Shown here in pieces: positions 43,941 to 52,780 of a DNA stretch of 64,000 nucleotides. The translations under genes were made by a program, and so were the position numbers. How positions within the stretch are numbered: position 1 is the first letter of the stretch; each line of letters opens with the position of its first letter. The notes below the pieces were generated by a model. It searched no databases and was not told where the DNA came from. It was given only the letters and a program-made list of their open reading frames with translations. The stretch spans positions 744,001 through 808,000 of the forward strand of contig JBCBMZ010000001.1 in the NCBI GenBank assembly GCA_039822005.1, read 5' to 3'. This DNA is from JBCBDX01 sp039822005 (GTDB taxonomy: Bacteria; Pseudomonadota; Alphaproteobacteria; Rhizobiales; Rhizobiaceae).

Positions 43941-45227
43941 ATGCGCCTTGGCGGAAGATTGGCCGCAGCCATCGAGATTTTGGCTGATATTGAGAGCAAT
44001 GGCCGTCCGGTCTCGTTGGCATTGGCGGACTGGGGCAGGGCGCATCGCTTTGCCGGTTCGGGTGACCGTGCCGCCATTGGCAATCTTGTCTATGATGTCA
44101 TGCGCAGGCGCGCGTCTATCGGGTTCCGGATGGGCGAGGAAAGCCCACAGGCGCTGGTCTTTGGCACATTGGCTTTCTCGTGGAACGTGCCGCTCGACAA
44201 GATCGAAACCGAACTTGACGGCGACAAATTTGCGCCGATCATACCATCAGAGCTGCTTGCGCAAGCCATTGAGCGTGATCTGACGCTGGCCGATCCTTGG
44301 GTCGAGGCCGATGTCCCGCCATGGTGCGCCGATGCCTTGCAAGAATCATTTGAAGACGAGTGGATAGATGAAGCCAAAGAGCTGGCACAACGCCCGCCGT
44401 TGGATTTGCGGGTGAACACGCTCAAGGCTGATCGCAACAAGGTGCTCAAAGCGCTGGAGAAGACCGGGGCAAAAGCCACCACTATCGCGCGGCAGGGCGT
44501 TCGTATTGCACCACCGCGCCGCGCTGGCCGTTTACCGAACGTCCAAGCCGAGCCTGCATTTCAGAAAGGTTGGTTTGAAGTGCAGGATGAGGGGTCTCAG
44601 ATCGTCGCTGACCTGGTTTTCCCCCAACCCGGCGAACAGGTTTTTGATCTTTGCGCCGGGGCGGGCGGCAAAACCCTGGCGCTTTCCGCTGCGATGGAAA
44701 ACAAGGGCCAGGTACACGCCTATGACAAAGACAAGCAGCGCCTCGCGCCGATATTTGAGCGCTTGAAACGTGCCGGCACACGTAATGTCCAAGTCCATGC
44801 CGCTGATGCCGATCTCACACCTCTGCAAAACCGATTTGATCGCGTCGTTGTCGATGCGCCTTGCACCGGTTCTGGAACATGGCGTCGCCATCCGGATGCC
44901 AAATGGAAACTGAGTGAAAAAGCGCTGGAGCAGCGCTGCGCAGAACAGGCGGCTATCCTTGATAGCGCGGCCAGCTATGTCCGGCCCGACGGATTGCTTT
45001 GCTACATCACATGTTCAGTGTTTCAGGCGGAAAACGAAGAACAAGTCTACGCATTTGGCGAACGCAACGCGGGTTGGGAGCTTCTGTCGGCAGGTGAAGT
45101 CTGGCAAGATCTGTTCGGCTTCGACAAACCGCAGCCTTGGTCAGCGGATTTGAAATGCATAACTCTGACACCGCGATCCACCAAGACAGACGGGTTTTTC
45201 TTCGCGGTGATGCAAAAGCTTGGCTGA
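43941..45227 (+). CDS. RsmB/NOP family rRNA cytosine methyltransferase
   Basis: A 428-residue enzyme of the NOL1/NOP2/Sun family making m5C in rRNA. The N-terminal helical part is followed by the SAM-binding VFDLCAGAGGKTLALSAAM, VDAPCTGSGTWRRHPDAKW (motif IV Cys) and the catalytic Cys at about residue 358 in CYITCSVFQAENEEQV (motif VI). The protein probably acts like RsmB on 16S rRNA; the exact target is not certain. Its place between guaB and guaA is conserved in this bacterial group, although here many genes are inserted. Confidence 0.9.
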   Translation: MRLGGRLAAAIEILADIESNGRPVSLALADWGRAHRFAGSGDRAAIGNLVYDVMRRRASIGFRMGEESPQALVFGTLAFSWNVPLDKIETELDGDKFAPIIPSELLAQAIERDLTLADPWVEADVPPWCADALQESFEDEWIDEAKELAQRPPLDLRVNTLKADRNKVLKALEKTGAKATTIARQGVRIAPPRRAGRLPNVQAEPAFQKGWFEVQDEGSQIVADLVFPQPGEQVFDLCAGAGGKTLALSAAMENKGQVHAYDKDKQRLAPIFERLKRAGTRNVQVHAADADLTPLQNRFDRVVVDAPCTGSGTWRRHPDAKWKLSEKALEQRCAEQAAILDSAASYVRPDGLLCYITCSVFQAENEEQVYAFGERNAGWELLSAGEVWQDLFGFDKPQPWSADLKCITLTPRSTKTDGFFFAVMQKLG

Positions 45228-45255
45228 GCCGGTCATACATGATGGAACGTAATTA

Positions 45256-45708
45256 ATGAAACGCTGGGCCACATTCGCCATTTTCCTGATCGCTACCATG
45301 TCGCTCGGCGGTGTCATCGGTGCGTCCACCCCGCCCGGTGAATGGTATGACAATCTGTCCAAGCCGGTTTTCAATCCGCCCGATTGGGTGTTTGCGCCGG
45401 TCTGGACGGTACTTTACGCAATGGTCGCTTTTGCCGGTTGGCGCTCTTGGGATCGGGCGGCGATAAGCCCATCGACGCGGCTCTGGTTCATCCAGTTCGT
45501 GATCAATCTGACATGGTCACCTGTGTTTTTCGGGCTTCAGATGATGGGTTTTGCCTTGATCATCATCATTTTCATGATTGCGCTGACGGTCGCCTTCATT
45601 GCATCCAGCTGGAAAACTGATCAGATCGCAGCTCTTTTTATGGTGCCCTATTTGGCGTGGATCAGTTTTGCGGCCCTTTTGAATGCGACGTTATGGGCCA
45701 TGAATTGA
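45256..45708 (+). CDS. TspO/MBR family protein
   Basis: A 150-residue protein with five hydrophobic helices and the TspO signature NLSKPVFNPPDWVFAPVWTVLYAMVAFAGW. TspO proteins bind tetrapyrroles and affect porphyrin handling and oxygen-dependent gene expression in alphaproteobacteria. Length is normal. It follows the rsmB-like gene by 28 bases and may share its transcript. Confidence 0.93.
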   Translation: MKRWATFAIFLIATMSLGGVIGASTPPGEWYDNLSKPVFNPPDWVFAPVWTVLYAMVAFAGWRSWDRAAISPSTRLWFIQFVINLTWSPVFFGLQMMGFALIIIIFMIALTVAFIASSWKTDQIAALFMVPYLAWISFAALLNATLWAMN

Positions 45709-45757
45709 TCAGTCTTCCCACGGGTATTATGCGAACAATATGGGAAATGGGGTGCAC

Positions 45758-46354
45758 ATGCTAAAAGCCGTTGGAACGACCAAAATACTCTACGTCATGG
45801 CCGTCGATGCCGAATATGGCCCACACCTGAAATCCTTGATGACCCCGTTGATGTGCGGCGTCGGCCCGGTTGAGTCGGCCGTCAATGTGACCAAGGCGCT
45901 CGCCGCTGAAAAGCCGGATCTGTTGGTATCGCTTGGCTCGGCTGGTTCAAACAGCTTGGAGCAGGCCGAAGTTTATCAGATCGCATCCGTTTCATACCGC
46001 GACATCGATGCTTCGCCGTTGGGCTTTGAGAAAGGCGCGACACCGTTCCTCGATCTACCGATCAAAGTGCCGTTGCAAACATTTGAAGGCGGCCCGCCCG
46101 CCAAACGCCTGTCAACCGGGGGTAATATCGTGTCCGGCGACGCTTATGCCGACATCGATGCCGATCTGGTCGATATGGAAACTTTTGCCATCAAGCGCGC
46201 GTGCATGGCCTTTGACGTGCCACTCGTCGGACTGCGTGGCATTTCCGACGGTGCGGCAGACCTGCATCACTACGACGATTGGACGCAATATCTGCATGTG
46301 ATCGACGAGAAGCTCGCGGCGACAGTTAAGAGCCTGGAAGCAACGCTCACGTGA
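45758..46354 (+). CDS. 5'-methylthioadenosine/S-adenosylhomocysteine nucleosidase
   Basis: A 198-residue nucleoside phosphorylase-fold protein. It has the catalytic-region motifs GVGPVESAVNVTKAL, VSLGSAGS, STGGNIVSGDAY and VDMETFAIKRACM (the ribose-binding Met-Glu), and a late Asp in RGISDGAADLH that acts as the general acid in the family. It hydrolyses MTA and SAH to adenine plus the thioribose compound. It is somewhat shorter than the E. coli enzyme, as usual for this alphaproteobacterial subgroup. ATG 45758 with GGGG upstream is preferred; ATG 45740 would add six residues. Confidence 0.85.
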   Translation: MLKAVGTTKILYVMAVDAEYGPHLKSLMTPLMCGVGPVESAVNVTKALAAEKPDLLVSLGSAGSNSLEQAEVYQIASVSYRDIDASPLGFEKGATPFLDLPIKVPLQTFEGGPPAKRLSTGGNIVSGDAYADIDADLVDMETFAIKRACMAFDVPLVGLRGISDGAADLHHYDDWTQYLHVIDEKLAATVKSLEATLT

Positions 46355-46396
46355 ACGTGCATACCGCCGATTCTCATTTCTGATACGCTTTCTCAT

Positions 46397-46687
46397 ATGA
46401 GAATTCTAGCATTCTTGGTACTGTTGCTGTCTTCGGCCGCACCCGCTCGCGCGTCTTCCATCATGTGCGATCCGGCTTGGCTGATGGGTGGTGTGTTGAC
46501 CTATCAGGAATCGCTGACGGGCATCATTGCGCTGGCAGAAGGCAATGCGCCTTATGCCGGTGACGGGGCAGAAGAGCGTGTGTGCAAGGAACTGCATACA
46601 TTTCGCCTCTATGTGAACGCTGGCTGCATCTCAAAAACTGACCAGCCGCGCGTAGAGGCAGCATTCCAACCGTTCGACTGCGGTTAA
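46397..46687 (+). CDS. Small secreted cysteine-containing protein
   Basis: A 96-residue protein with a signal peptide (MRILAFLVLLLSSAAPARA) and a 77-residue mature part with four cysteines (IMCDPAW, ERVCKEL, NAGCISK and FDCG), consistent with two disulphides. No family recognised. It lies 42 bases after the nucleosidase gene and 59 before guaA. Amino-acid composition and signal peptide support a real gene. Confidence 0.6.
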   Translation: MRILAFLVLLLSSAAPARASSIMCDPAWLMGGVLTYQESLTGIIALAEGNAPYAGDGAEERVCKELHTFRLYVNAGCISKTDQPRVEAAFQPFDCG

Positions 46688-46746
46688 ATGTTGGACATCG
46701 TTTCAGCGCCGTTGCGGCGCTGCACCATCGGCGTTAAAGCGTGCCG

Positions 46747-48321
46747 ATGACAGACAGTCCAATTATCCGCCACGACCAAACGATCCTCATTGTCGACTTC
46801 GGCAGTCAGGTGACGCAATTGATTGCACGACGGCTGCGCGAGTTGAATGTCTATTGCGAAATTCACCCATTTCAAAACGTGACCGATGCGTTGCTCAATG
46901 AGATAGACCCCAAAGCGGTGATCTTTTCCGGCGGCCCGGCATCCGTGTTTGATGAAGGCGCGCCGATGCCGCCACCATCTGTGTTTGAACGCGGCGTACC
47001 GATTTTGGGCATTTGCTACGGTCAGCAGGTGATGATGCACTGCCTTGGCGGGCACGTGGAACGTGGGCATAAAACCGCAGAGTTTGGCCGCGCCTATGTG
47101 ACGCCTGGGGACGAAATACTGCCGCTGCTGGACGACTGGTTTGTCGAAGGTGACGAACAGGTATGGATGAGCCATGGCGACCATGTGTCCAAGATCGCGC
47201 CGGGCTTTGATGTTTATGGCACCTCGCCCAATGCGCCATTCGCCATCACGGCAGATAAAGACCGTCATTTTTACGCGGTGCAGTTTCATCCGGAAGTCCA
47301 CCACACGCCCAATGGCAGAAAGCTTTATGAGAATTTCGTCAAGCTGGCGGGTCTCAAGCAGGACTGGACCATGGCGGGCTATAAGGACCAGGCGATTGCC
47401 GCAATCCGTGAGCAAGTGGGCAACAAGCGCGTCATTTGCGGGCTGTCCGGCGGCGTCGATTCGTCGGTCGCGGCGGTGATGATCCATGAAGCCATCGGCG
47501 ACCAATTGACATGCATCCTCGTCGATCATGGTCTGATGCGCATGAATGAGGCGAACGACGTCGTTGCCATGTTCCGTGAGAACTACAACATTCCGCTCGT
47601 GCATGTGGACGCGGCTGACCTGTTCATTGATGCCTTGGAAGGCGAAGCTGACCCCGAAACCAAGCGTAAGACGATCGGCAAGCTCTTCATCGATGTGTTT
47701 GAGGAAGAGGCCAAAAAGCTCGGCGGTGCCGAGTTCCTCGCGCAGGGCACGCTTTACCCGGATGTCATCGAGAGCGTCTCTTTCTCCGGTGGTCCGTCTG
47801 TCACCATCAAGTCACACCATAATGTTGGCGGGTTGCCGGCGCGTATGAACATGCAACTGGTGGAGCCGTTGCGCGAATTGTTTAAGGATGAGGTTCGTCT
47901 ATTGGGCAAGGAACTGGGTTTGCCCGATAGTTTTATTGGCCGCCATCCGTTCCCGGGCCCCGGTCTGGCGATCCGCTGCCCTGGTGGCGTAACGCGCGAC
48001 AAGCTCGACATATTGCGGCAGGCCGATGCGATTTATCTCGATGAGATTCGCAAGGCAGGCCTGTATGATGACATCTGGCAAGCCTTCGCCGTTTTGCTTC
48101 CTGTGCAGACGGTTGGGGTCATGGGGGACGGACGGACTTATGAGTTCGTGTGCGCCTTGCGCGCGGTGACCTCGGTCGATGGCATGACAGCCGATTTCTA
48201 TCCCTACGACATGGCTTTCTTGGGTCATGCCGCAACGCGCATTATCAATGAAGTGCGGGGGATAAACCGCGTGGTCTATGATGTCACGAGCAAGCCGCCG
48301 GGCACTATTGAATGGGAGTAG
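46747..48321 (+). CDS. guaA: GMP synthase (glutamine-hydrolysing)
   Basis: A 524-residue enzyme converting XMP to GMP with glutamine and ATP. The class I amidotransferase domain has the nucleophile Cys in GICYGQQVM and the His/Glu pair in AVQFHPEVHH. The ATP-pyrophosphatase domain has the P-loop GLSGGVDSSVAAV, and the C-terminal dimerisation domain ends in KPPGTIEWE. ATG 46747 is preferred over GTG 46741. Together with guaB upstream it completes the IMP-to-GMP route. The AT-rich insert begins soon after its stop codon. Confidence 0.97.
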   Translation: MTDSPIIRHDQTILIVDFGSQVTQLIARRLRELNVYCEIHPFQNVTDALLNEIDPKAVIFSGGPASVFDEGAPMPPPSVFERGVPILGICYGQQVMMHCLGGHVERGHKTAEFGRAYVTPGDEILPLLDDWFVEGDEQVWMSHGDHVSKIAPGFDVYGTSPNAPFAITADKDRHFYAVQFHPEVHHTPNGRKLYENFVKLAGLKQDWTMAGYKDQAIAAIREQVGNKRVICGLSGGVDSSVAAVMIHEAIGDQLTCILVDHGLMRMNEANDVVAMFRENYNIPLVHVDAADLFIDALEGEADPETKRKTIGKLFIDVFEEEAKKLGGAEFLAQGTLYPDVIESVSFSGGPSVTIKSHHNVGGLPARMNMQLVEPLRELFKDEVRLLGKELGLPDSFIGRHPFPGPGLAIRCPGGVTRDKLDILRQADAIYLDEIRKAGLYDDIWQAFAVLLPVQTVGVMGDGRTYEFVCALRAVTSVDGMTADFYPYDMAFLGHAATRIINEVRGINRVVYDVTSKPPGTIEWE

Positions 48322-48559
48322 CTTAACGTTTGAAGGTGCGAGGAATCGTGCTTTTCAATAGGTGTACTAACCGATAGGAAACGCTGACATCCAGCCAATG
48401 GAAGTTCTAAAAAAATCTTGCTGCGGACTTAAATTTGAAATGAAAGCAAAGCAGTAGAAGATGGTTTAAGCGGTAAAAAAATCGAGCGTCCGACTTGTTC
48501 TTTTTTGTTAATTGATGAACTTGTGATTACGTAAACAGAACAGATCGTGGATAAATGTT
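48322..48559. other. AT-rich intergenic stretch, no gene seen
   Basis: About 240 bases between guaA and the methyltransferase. From about 48400 it becomes markedly richer in A and T than the surrounding chromosome, with runs of A and T. No tRNA, terminator with T-run or convincing promoter was recognised. Confidence 0.5.
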
Positions 48560-49459
48560 GTGATAAGTGAAGGCAATACAGATTTTGTATATGAAATAAA
48601 TAATAATTATGGTTTTTCAGATATAATTTATGAAAAATGTGTCTTGTCAGGATTTAATGAATCGAGTTTGCCGGGAATTTTGCAATTAGATAAACGTACA
48701 ATTGCAAAAAAGTTGATAGAACAAGGCGGAGAAAGTCTCTGTCGTAAAATAGATTTACCGTGGGTGGAAACAAAAAATAATGATGTTCATGATGTTGTAC
48801 ATGGTAAAACCCCGTACGGCGATTTCTTTTTTTGCGATATGCTGTCAGGCCTATATCAGTTTCCCAAAAGTGCGAGAGTTCTGGACTTTGGATGCTCGAC
48901 CGGTCGAGTGATCCGAAACTTGAAATCAGCTTACCCCGATATAGCGGCATACGGATGCGACCCTCGCGTTAAGAGCATCGACTTCAATAAATCACATATC
49001 CCCAACGTTACTTGGTTTATCAATAACGAAGTTCCACCAATTCTAAACAGGGAAAGTGAGCTGGAGTTTGATATGGTTTTCGCCATATCCGTGTGGTCGC
49101 ACTTTGGTGAAGAAAGCGCGAAAAAGTGGTTCGATGAGATGGCGCGCTTAATTCCCGCTGGCGGAAAACTGATCTTCTCTACGCATGGACTGCGCTCCAT
49201 TTTCCATCTTCACAAGGTGAAAAAAGCCATGCCGGAACCCAAAGCAGAAGAGCGTTATCAAGCTCTGAAAGCCGGCGAATTTCATTTTATGCCATATGGA
49301 ACAAGTTCCGATTTAAATGAGCACTGGGGAATGTCGTTCATACCATACAATTGGGTTTTGAATAATCTCGCGAAAAACTGGTCAATTGAAAAATATTCTC
49401 CAGGTTTGGCGATGGCTAACCAAGATGTGTATGTTTTATCCCGAAACGACTTGAGTTAG
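48560..49459 (+). CDS. Class I SAM-dependent methyltransferase on an AT-rich insert
   Basis: A 299-residue protein. The Rossmann-type SAM motif VLDFGCSTGRVIRNL (about 112-126), an acidic strand GCDPR, and the post-motif FDMVFAISVWSHFGEESAKKWFDEMARLIPAGGKLIFSTHG identify a class I methyltransferase. The N-terminal 90 residues are unusual, rich in Asn, Lys and Ile, and are encoded by AT-rich DNA unlike its neighbours, while the second half is closer to the host composition. The start is GTG with no clear RBS. The substrate is unknown; similar proteins occur in polysaccharide loci. Horizontal acquisition is inferred from composition. Confidence 0.75.
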   Translation: MISEGNTDFVYEINNNYGFSDIIYEKCVLSGFNESSLPGILQLDKRTIAKKLIEQGGESLCRKIDLPWVETKNNDVHDVVHGKTPYGDFFFCDMLSGLYQFPKSARVLDFGCSTGRVIRNLKSAYPDIAAYGCDPRVKSIDFNKSHIPNVTWFINNEVPPILNRESELEFDMVFAISVWSHFGEESAKKWFDEMARLIPAGGKLIFSTHGLRSIFHLHKVKKAMPEPKAEERYQALKAGEFHFMPYGTSSDLNEHWGMSFIPYNWVLNNLAKNWSIEKYSPGLAMANQDVYVLSRNDLS

Positions 49460-49621
49460 ATGGAGTGACGGCGCGGCGCTTGCTCAAGATCACCTTGTTT
49501 CGCATTGATCTGATAAGCCACCTGCCGCAACGCCTTGGAGCTTGGTTGTCACATTCGCTTGAGCGCAAAACGTGCTCGCCAACGACAATTTTGTGATGCC
49601 GGAACTTGGGTGGCGAAGAGG

Positions 49622-50035
49622 TTAGCCGCTTATTGTCACCCAAACGCTGTGCGCTAACAGGCCCAAAAGCAGCAGGCCTTGCGATAAAAAGGCCAAGCCA
49701 AAACCGATAAAACGCCGCATGATGGGTGTGCCTGGCCGAATGAAATAACTAGCGTGAATGGCGCGCCCAATCACGAAAGGCGCACCGAACGCATGAACCA
49801 CCCAGGCCGGCATGCCAATCAGCGCCGCAATCAAAAGCATGATGAGGAAAAACGGCACATATTCGGTGTTGTTGGCCATCCCGCGCATGACGCGGGCGAG
49901 GTGCTTGTCCCCGCCATCACCAAGGGCGATTTTCTCTTTGCGTCGGATTTTCCCTGTTTCATTGGCAAGCCAAAAGATGATCACTGTACAAAGCGCGGCG
50001 TAAATCCCGACTGCGGCCAGAGCTTGTTGGTTCAT
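49622..50035 (-). CDS. MAPEG family membrane protein
   Basis: A 137-residue protein with four membrane helices and the MAPEG motif ARVMRGMANNTEYVPFFLIM plus GRAIHASYF. MAPEG proteins in eukaryotes are membrane glutathione transferases and eicosanoid enzymes; bacterial members are mostly uncharacterised. It is divergent from the BacA/SbmA-like gene. Confidence 0.9.
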   Translation of the reverse strand: MNQQALAAVGIYAALCTVIIFWLANETGKIRRKEKIALGDGGDKHLARVMRGMANNTEYVPFFLIMLLIAALIGMPAWVVHAFGAPFVIGRAIHASYFIRPGTPIMRRFIGFGLAFLSQGLLLLGLLAHSVWVTISG

Positions 50036-50136
50036 GGGGCCTCCTCGCGCGATGCGCGATTAAAGGGTTTCGTTGATGACCACGTTTGGGCTAACACTGC
50101 CTTTTGTGCTTGTCACGCCAGTGCGCGGAGTTGATT

Positions 50137-51435
50137 TTGTTTCGTTCCTTTTTTCCAGAACCCAAGCTGTTTTTTCTATCATTTGTCATTTGGTCAACCA
50201 TTGCCATTTGTATTTGGTACCTGCTCGGTGGGTCAGGATGGGGTCAGGCAGTCTTTGGCGCAACGCCGGGCGGTACGCCGCCTGTCATCGGTCTGGGTCA
50301 CTTTGCGACGCCAGAATTCCTTTGGTTCTATGTTTATTACGTGGTCGTGGCTGCCGCGTTTATCGGCTTTTGGCATTTCAAGGCAAAACACCCGTGGGAG
50401 ATATGGTCCGTTGCCGGGGCGGCACTGATCTTGTTTGTCACCTACTTCAACGTTCAGGTGTCGGTCGCCATCAACAATTGGCGCCGCCCCTTCTTTGACA
50501 TGGTCCAAAACGCCTTGGCGGAAAATCCGGATCCCGCCGTGACCGTGGGCGATCTGTTCTCCCTGATTTTTATTTTCGCTCAACTGGCATTCATGTTCAT
50601 CGCGATTATCGTGGTGTTTCGGTATTTTGTGTCGCATTGGATTTTCCGTTGGCGCACGGCCATGAACAATTACTACATGGATCGTTGGTCCCGGGTGCGC
50701 CACATTGAGGGCGCATCGCAACGTGTGCAGGAAGACACAATGCGATTTGCGGGTATCATGGAAGGCCTCGGTGTTTCGGCGATCGACGCTGTGATGACGC
50801 TCATTGCGTTCCTGCCAATCCTCTGGGGACTTTCACAATTTGTACCGGAAATTCCGTTTTTCGGGGCAGTGCCGCAAGCGCTGGTGTGGGCGGCTATTTT
50901 GTGGTCACTTTTCGGGACCGTGCTGCTTGCAGTAGCGGGCATCAGGCTGCCCGGATTGGAGTTCAAAAACCAGCGTGTGGAAGCGGCTTACCGGAAGGAA
51001 CTGGTCTATGGTGAAGACGATCCGGAACGAGCAGCGGAAGTGTCTTGGCGCGGTCTGTTTGCCGATGTGCGTCGAAACTATTTTCGGCTCTATCTGGAAT
51101 ATATGTACTTCAACGTTTTCCGTTTCGCCTACCTTCAAGCCGACGGCATTTTCGCCTACATCCTGCTGATCCCGTCGATCATCGCGGGCGCAGCGATCGG
51201 TTTCACATTTGGTATTTTGCAGCAGATTCTGACTGCTTTCAGTCAGGTGTCCAACTCGTTCCAGTATCTCGTCAACTCGTGGACGACAGTCGTCGAACTA
51301 CTCTCCATCTACAAACGCCTCCAAGCATTTGAGGCGGCTATCAATGACGAAGACCTGCCGACGATCGACAAGGAATGGCTTGATATTCATGGTGCCGGCG
51401 ATGTTGAAATACAAAACGTCCAGCCGGGGCAGTAG
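50137..51435 (+). CDS. BacA/SbmA family peptide transporter
   Basis: A 432-residue membrane protein of the SbmA/BacA family. It begins FRSFFPEPKLFFLSFVIW, like E. coli SbmA, and shows FNVQVSVAINNWRRPFFDMVQ, WRTAMNNYYMDRW and RIEGASQRVQEDT-type segments. These proteins import antimicrobial peptides and bleomycin using the proton gradient, and BacA is needed for chronic host association and very-long-chain lipid modification in rhizobia and Brucella. The TTG at 50137 is chosen because GGAG lies 6 bases upstream and it reproduces the family N-terminus. nnrU-like gene follows after 20 bases. Confidence 0.93.
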   Translation: MFRSFFPEPKLFFLSFVIWSTIAICIWYLLGGSGWGQAVFGATPGGTPPVIGLGHFATPEFLWFYVYYVVVAAAFIGFWHFKAKHPWEIWSVAGAALILFVTYFNVQVSVAINNWRRPFFDMVQNALAENPDPAVTVGDLFSLIFIFAQLAFMFIAIIVVFRYFVSHWIFRWRTAMNNYYMDRWSRVRHIEGASQRVQEDTMRFAGIMEGLGVSAIDAVMTLIAFLPILWGLSQFVPEIPFFGAVPQALVWAAILWSLFGTVLLAVAGIRLPGLEFKNQRVEAAYRKELVYGEDDPERAAEVSWRGLFADVRRNYFRLYLEYMYFNVFRFAYLQADGIFAYILLIPSIIAGAAIGFTFGILQQILTAFSQVSNSFQYLVNSWTTVVELLSIYKRLQAFEAAINDEDLPTIDKEWLDIHGAGDVEIQNVQPGQ

Positions 51436-51455
51436 ACGGAACGGTTGGGATTGAC

Positions 51456-52034
51456 ATGGTTTGGCTGATACTGGGGCTTGTCCTTTTCCTGGGAGCGCAC
51501 GCAGCGAAAATGTATTTCGCCGACATGCGTGATGCATTCATTGCACAGCGCGGTGAAGGTACATGGAAAGGCCTTTACAGCATCATCTCTTTGGTCGGCT
51601 TGATGTTGATCATTTGGGGCTATGGTCAGGCGCGCGTCTCTGACTGGAACCTGTTCTTTTATGCGACGCCCACTTGGGCCGCGCATTTGGCGATCCCCTT
51701 GATGTGGATTGCTCTCGTGCTGCTGGTCGCATCGCAGGTGCCGGCAGGCCGTATCAAGCAAATCGTAAAGCATCCAATGATCTTGAGTGTGAAGGTTTGG
51801 GCCGTGGCGCACCTCTTCGCCAATGGAGATTTGGCGTCGTACATTCTGTTTGGATCATTTTTAGTGTGGGCGGTATTGAACCGCATCTCGGTCAAGCGGC
51901 GCGGTGATCCGGTGTTTGAAAATGTTTCGGTCAGCAATGATATAATCGCGGGCGTGGTCGGTTCTGGCTTGTTCGTTGTTGTTTATGTATGGGCGCACTT
52001 ATATCTGTTTGGCATGGCGCCTTGGCCTGCATAA
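51456..52034 (+). CDS. NnrU family membrane protein
   Basis: A 192-residue membrane protein with about five helices and typical NnrU pieces (FLGAHAAKMYF, RIKQIVKHPMILSVKVWAVAHLFANGD). NnrU was named from denitrification loci, but its molecular role is unknown and it also occurs in non-denitrifiers; a related plant protein, Z-ISO, isomerises carotenoids. GGGA lies 6 bases before the ATG. It is probably co-transcribed with the upstream transporter. Confidence 0.9.
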   Translation: MVWLILGLVLFLGAHAAKMYFADMRDAFIAQRGEGTWKGLYSIISLVGLMLIIWGYGQARVSDWNLFFYATPTWAAHLAIPLMWIALVLLVASQVPAGRIKQIVKHPMILSVKVWAVAHLFANGDLASYILFGSFLVWAVLNRISVKRRGDPVFENVSVSNDIIAGVVGSGLFVVVYVWAHLYLFGMAPWPA

Positions 52035-52108
52035 CAGTGACTGACGACTGGCAATCAGGCCGCATTATCGCTAAGTGCGCTCACGAGAGATTTCTGGATT
52101 GAAAAACC

Positions 52109-52780
52109 ATGTCGAATGACGGCTTTATTCGCGAAGTTGATGAGGAACTGCGCGGCGAGAAATTAAAAGACTTTTGGACGCGCTATGGTCTGTTGATCGT
52201 GGGCGGGGCCATAGCCATCGCGATGGCAACGGCAGCTTGGGTGGGATGGCAAGCCTATACGACAAGTTTGGCCAACGCCTCCGGTGACCGTTATTTGGAA
52301 GCGCTCAATCTGGCCAATGACGGCAATTCTGAAGATGCGCTGGCGAAGTTGGCTGAGCTGGAAACCGACGGTTACGGTCAGTACGCGGTTTTGGCGCGCA
52401 TGCGCGCTGCCAGCGAGCGCCACCATGCAGGTAATACCGAGCAGGCGATTGCCGATTTTGACGCTGTGGCTGCCGATACTTCCGTCCCGATCACGCTGCG
52501 TGAGGCCGCCCGAATTCGCGCAGCCTACCTATTGGTGGATGCCGGCACTTATCAGGATGTGGCGCAGCGCGCCGAGCCTTTGACGGCAGCCGAAAACGCA
52601 TTTCGCCACTCTGCCCGCGAAGTCCTGGCGCTGGCTGCGTGGAAGGATGGTCGTGCCGATGACGCTTTGCTTTTGATTGACGAGCTTTTGAGTGATGTGC
52701 AAGCGCCGGGCGGTGTCGCCCAGCGAGCGACCATTATCCGCGATTTGATCATCTCAAGCGGCAAGGTCTCGCGGGGGTGA
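52109..52780 (+). CDS. TPR-like membrane protein (YfgM-like) upstream of der
   Basis: A 223-residue protein. It has a cytoplasmic N-terminus, one membrane helix (LLIVGGAIAIAMATAAWVGW, about residues 31-50) and helical repeats (EALNLANDGNSEDALAKLAELE; ALAAWKDGRADDALLLIDELL). It fits the DUF2133/YfgM group of ancillary SecYEG-associated proteins, and genes of this type sit just before der in proteobacteria. The stop codon overlaps the der start as GTGA, indicating coupling. Confidence 0.88.
   Translation: MSNDGFIREVDEELRGEKLKDFWTRYGLLIVGGAIAIAMATAAWVGWQAYTTSLANASGDRYLEALNLANDGNSEDALAKLAELETDGYGQYAVLARMRAASERHHAGNTEQAIADFDAVAADTSVPITLREAARIRAAYLLVDAGTYQDVAQRAEPLTAAENAFRHSAREVLALAAWKDGRADDALLLIDELLSDVQAPGGVAQRATIIRDLIISSGKVSRG

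Noticed and set aside
46684..47604. Long minus-strand open frame opposite guaA
   Set aside because: It is a shadow of the strongly conserved guaA frame and resembles no protein.
49460..49621. Transposase remnant between the methyltransferase and MAPEG genes
   Set aside because: I read all six frames and found no recognisable transposase or integrase motif.
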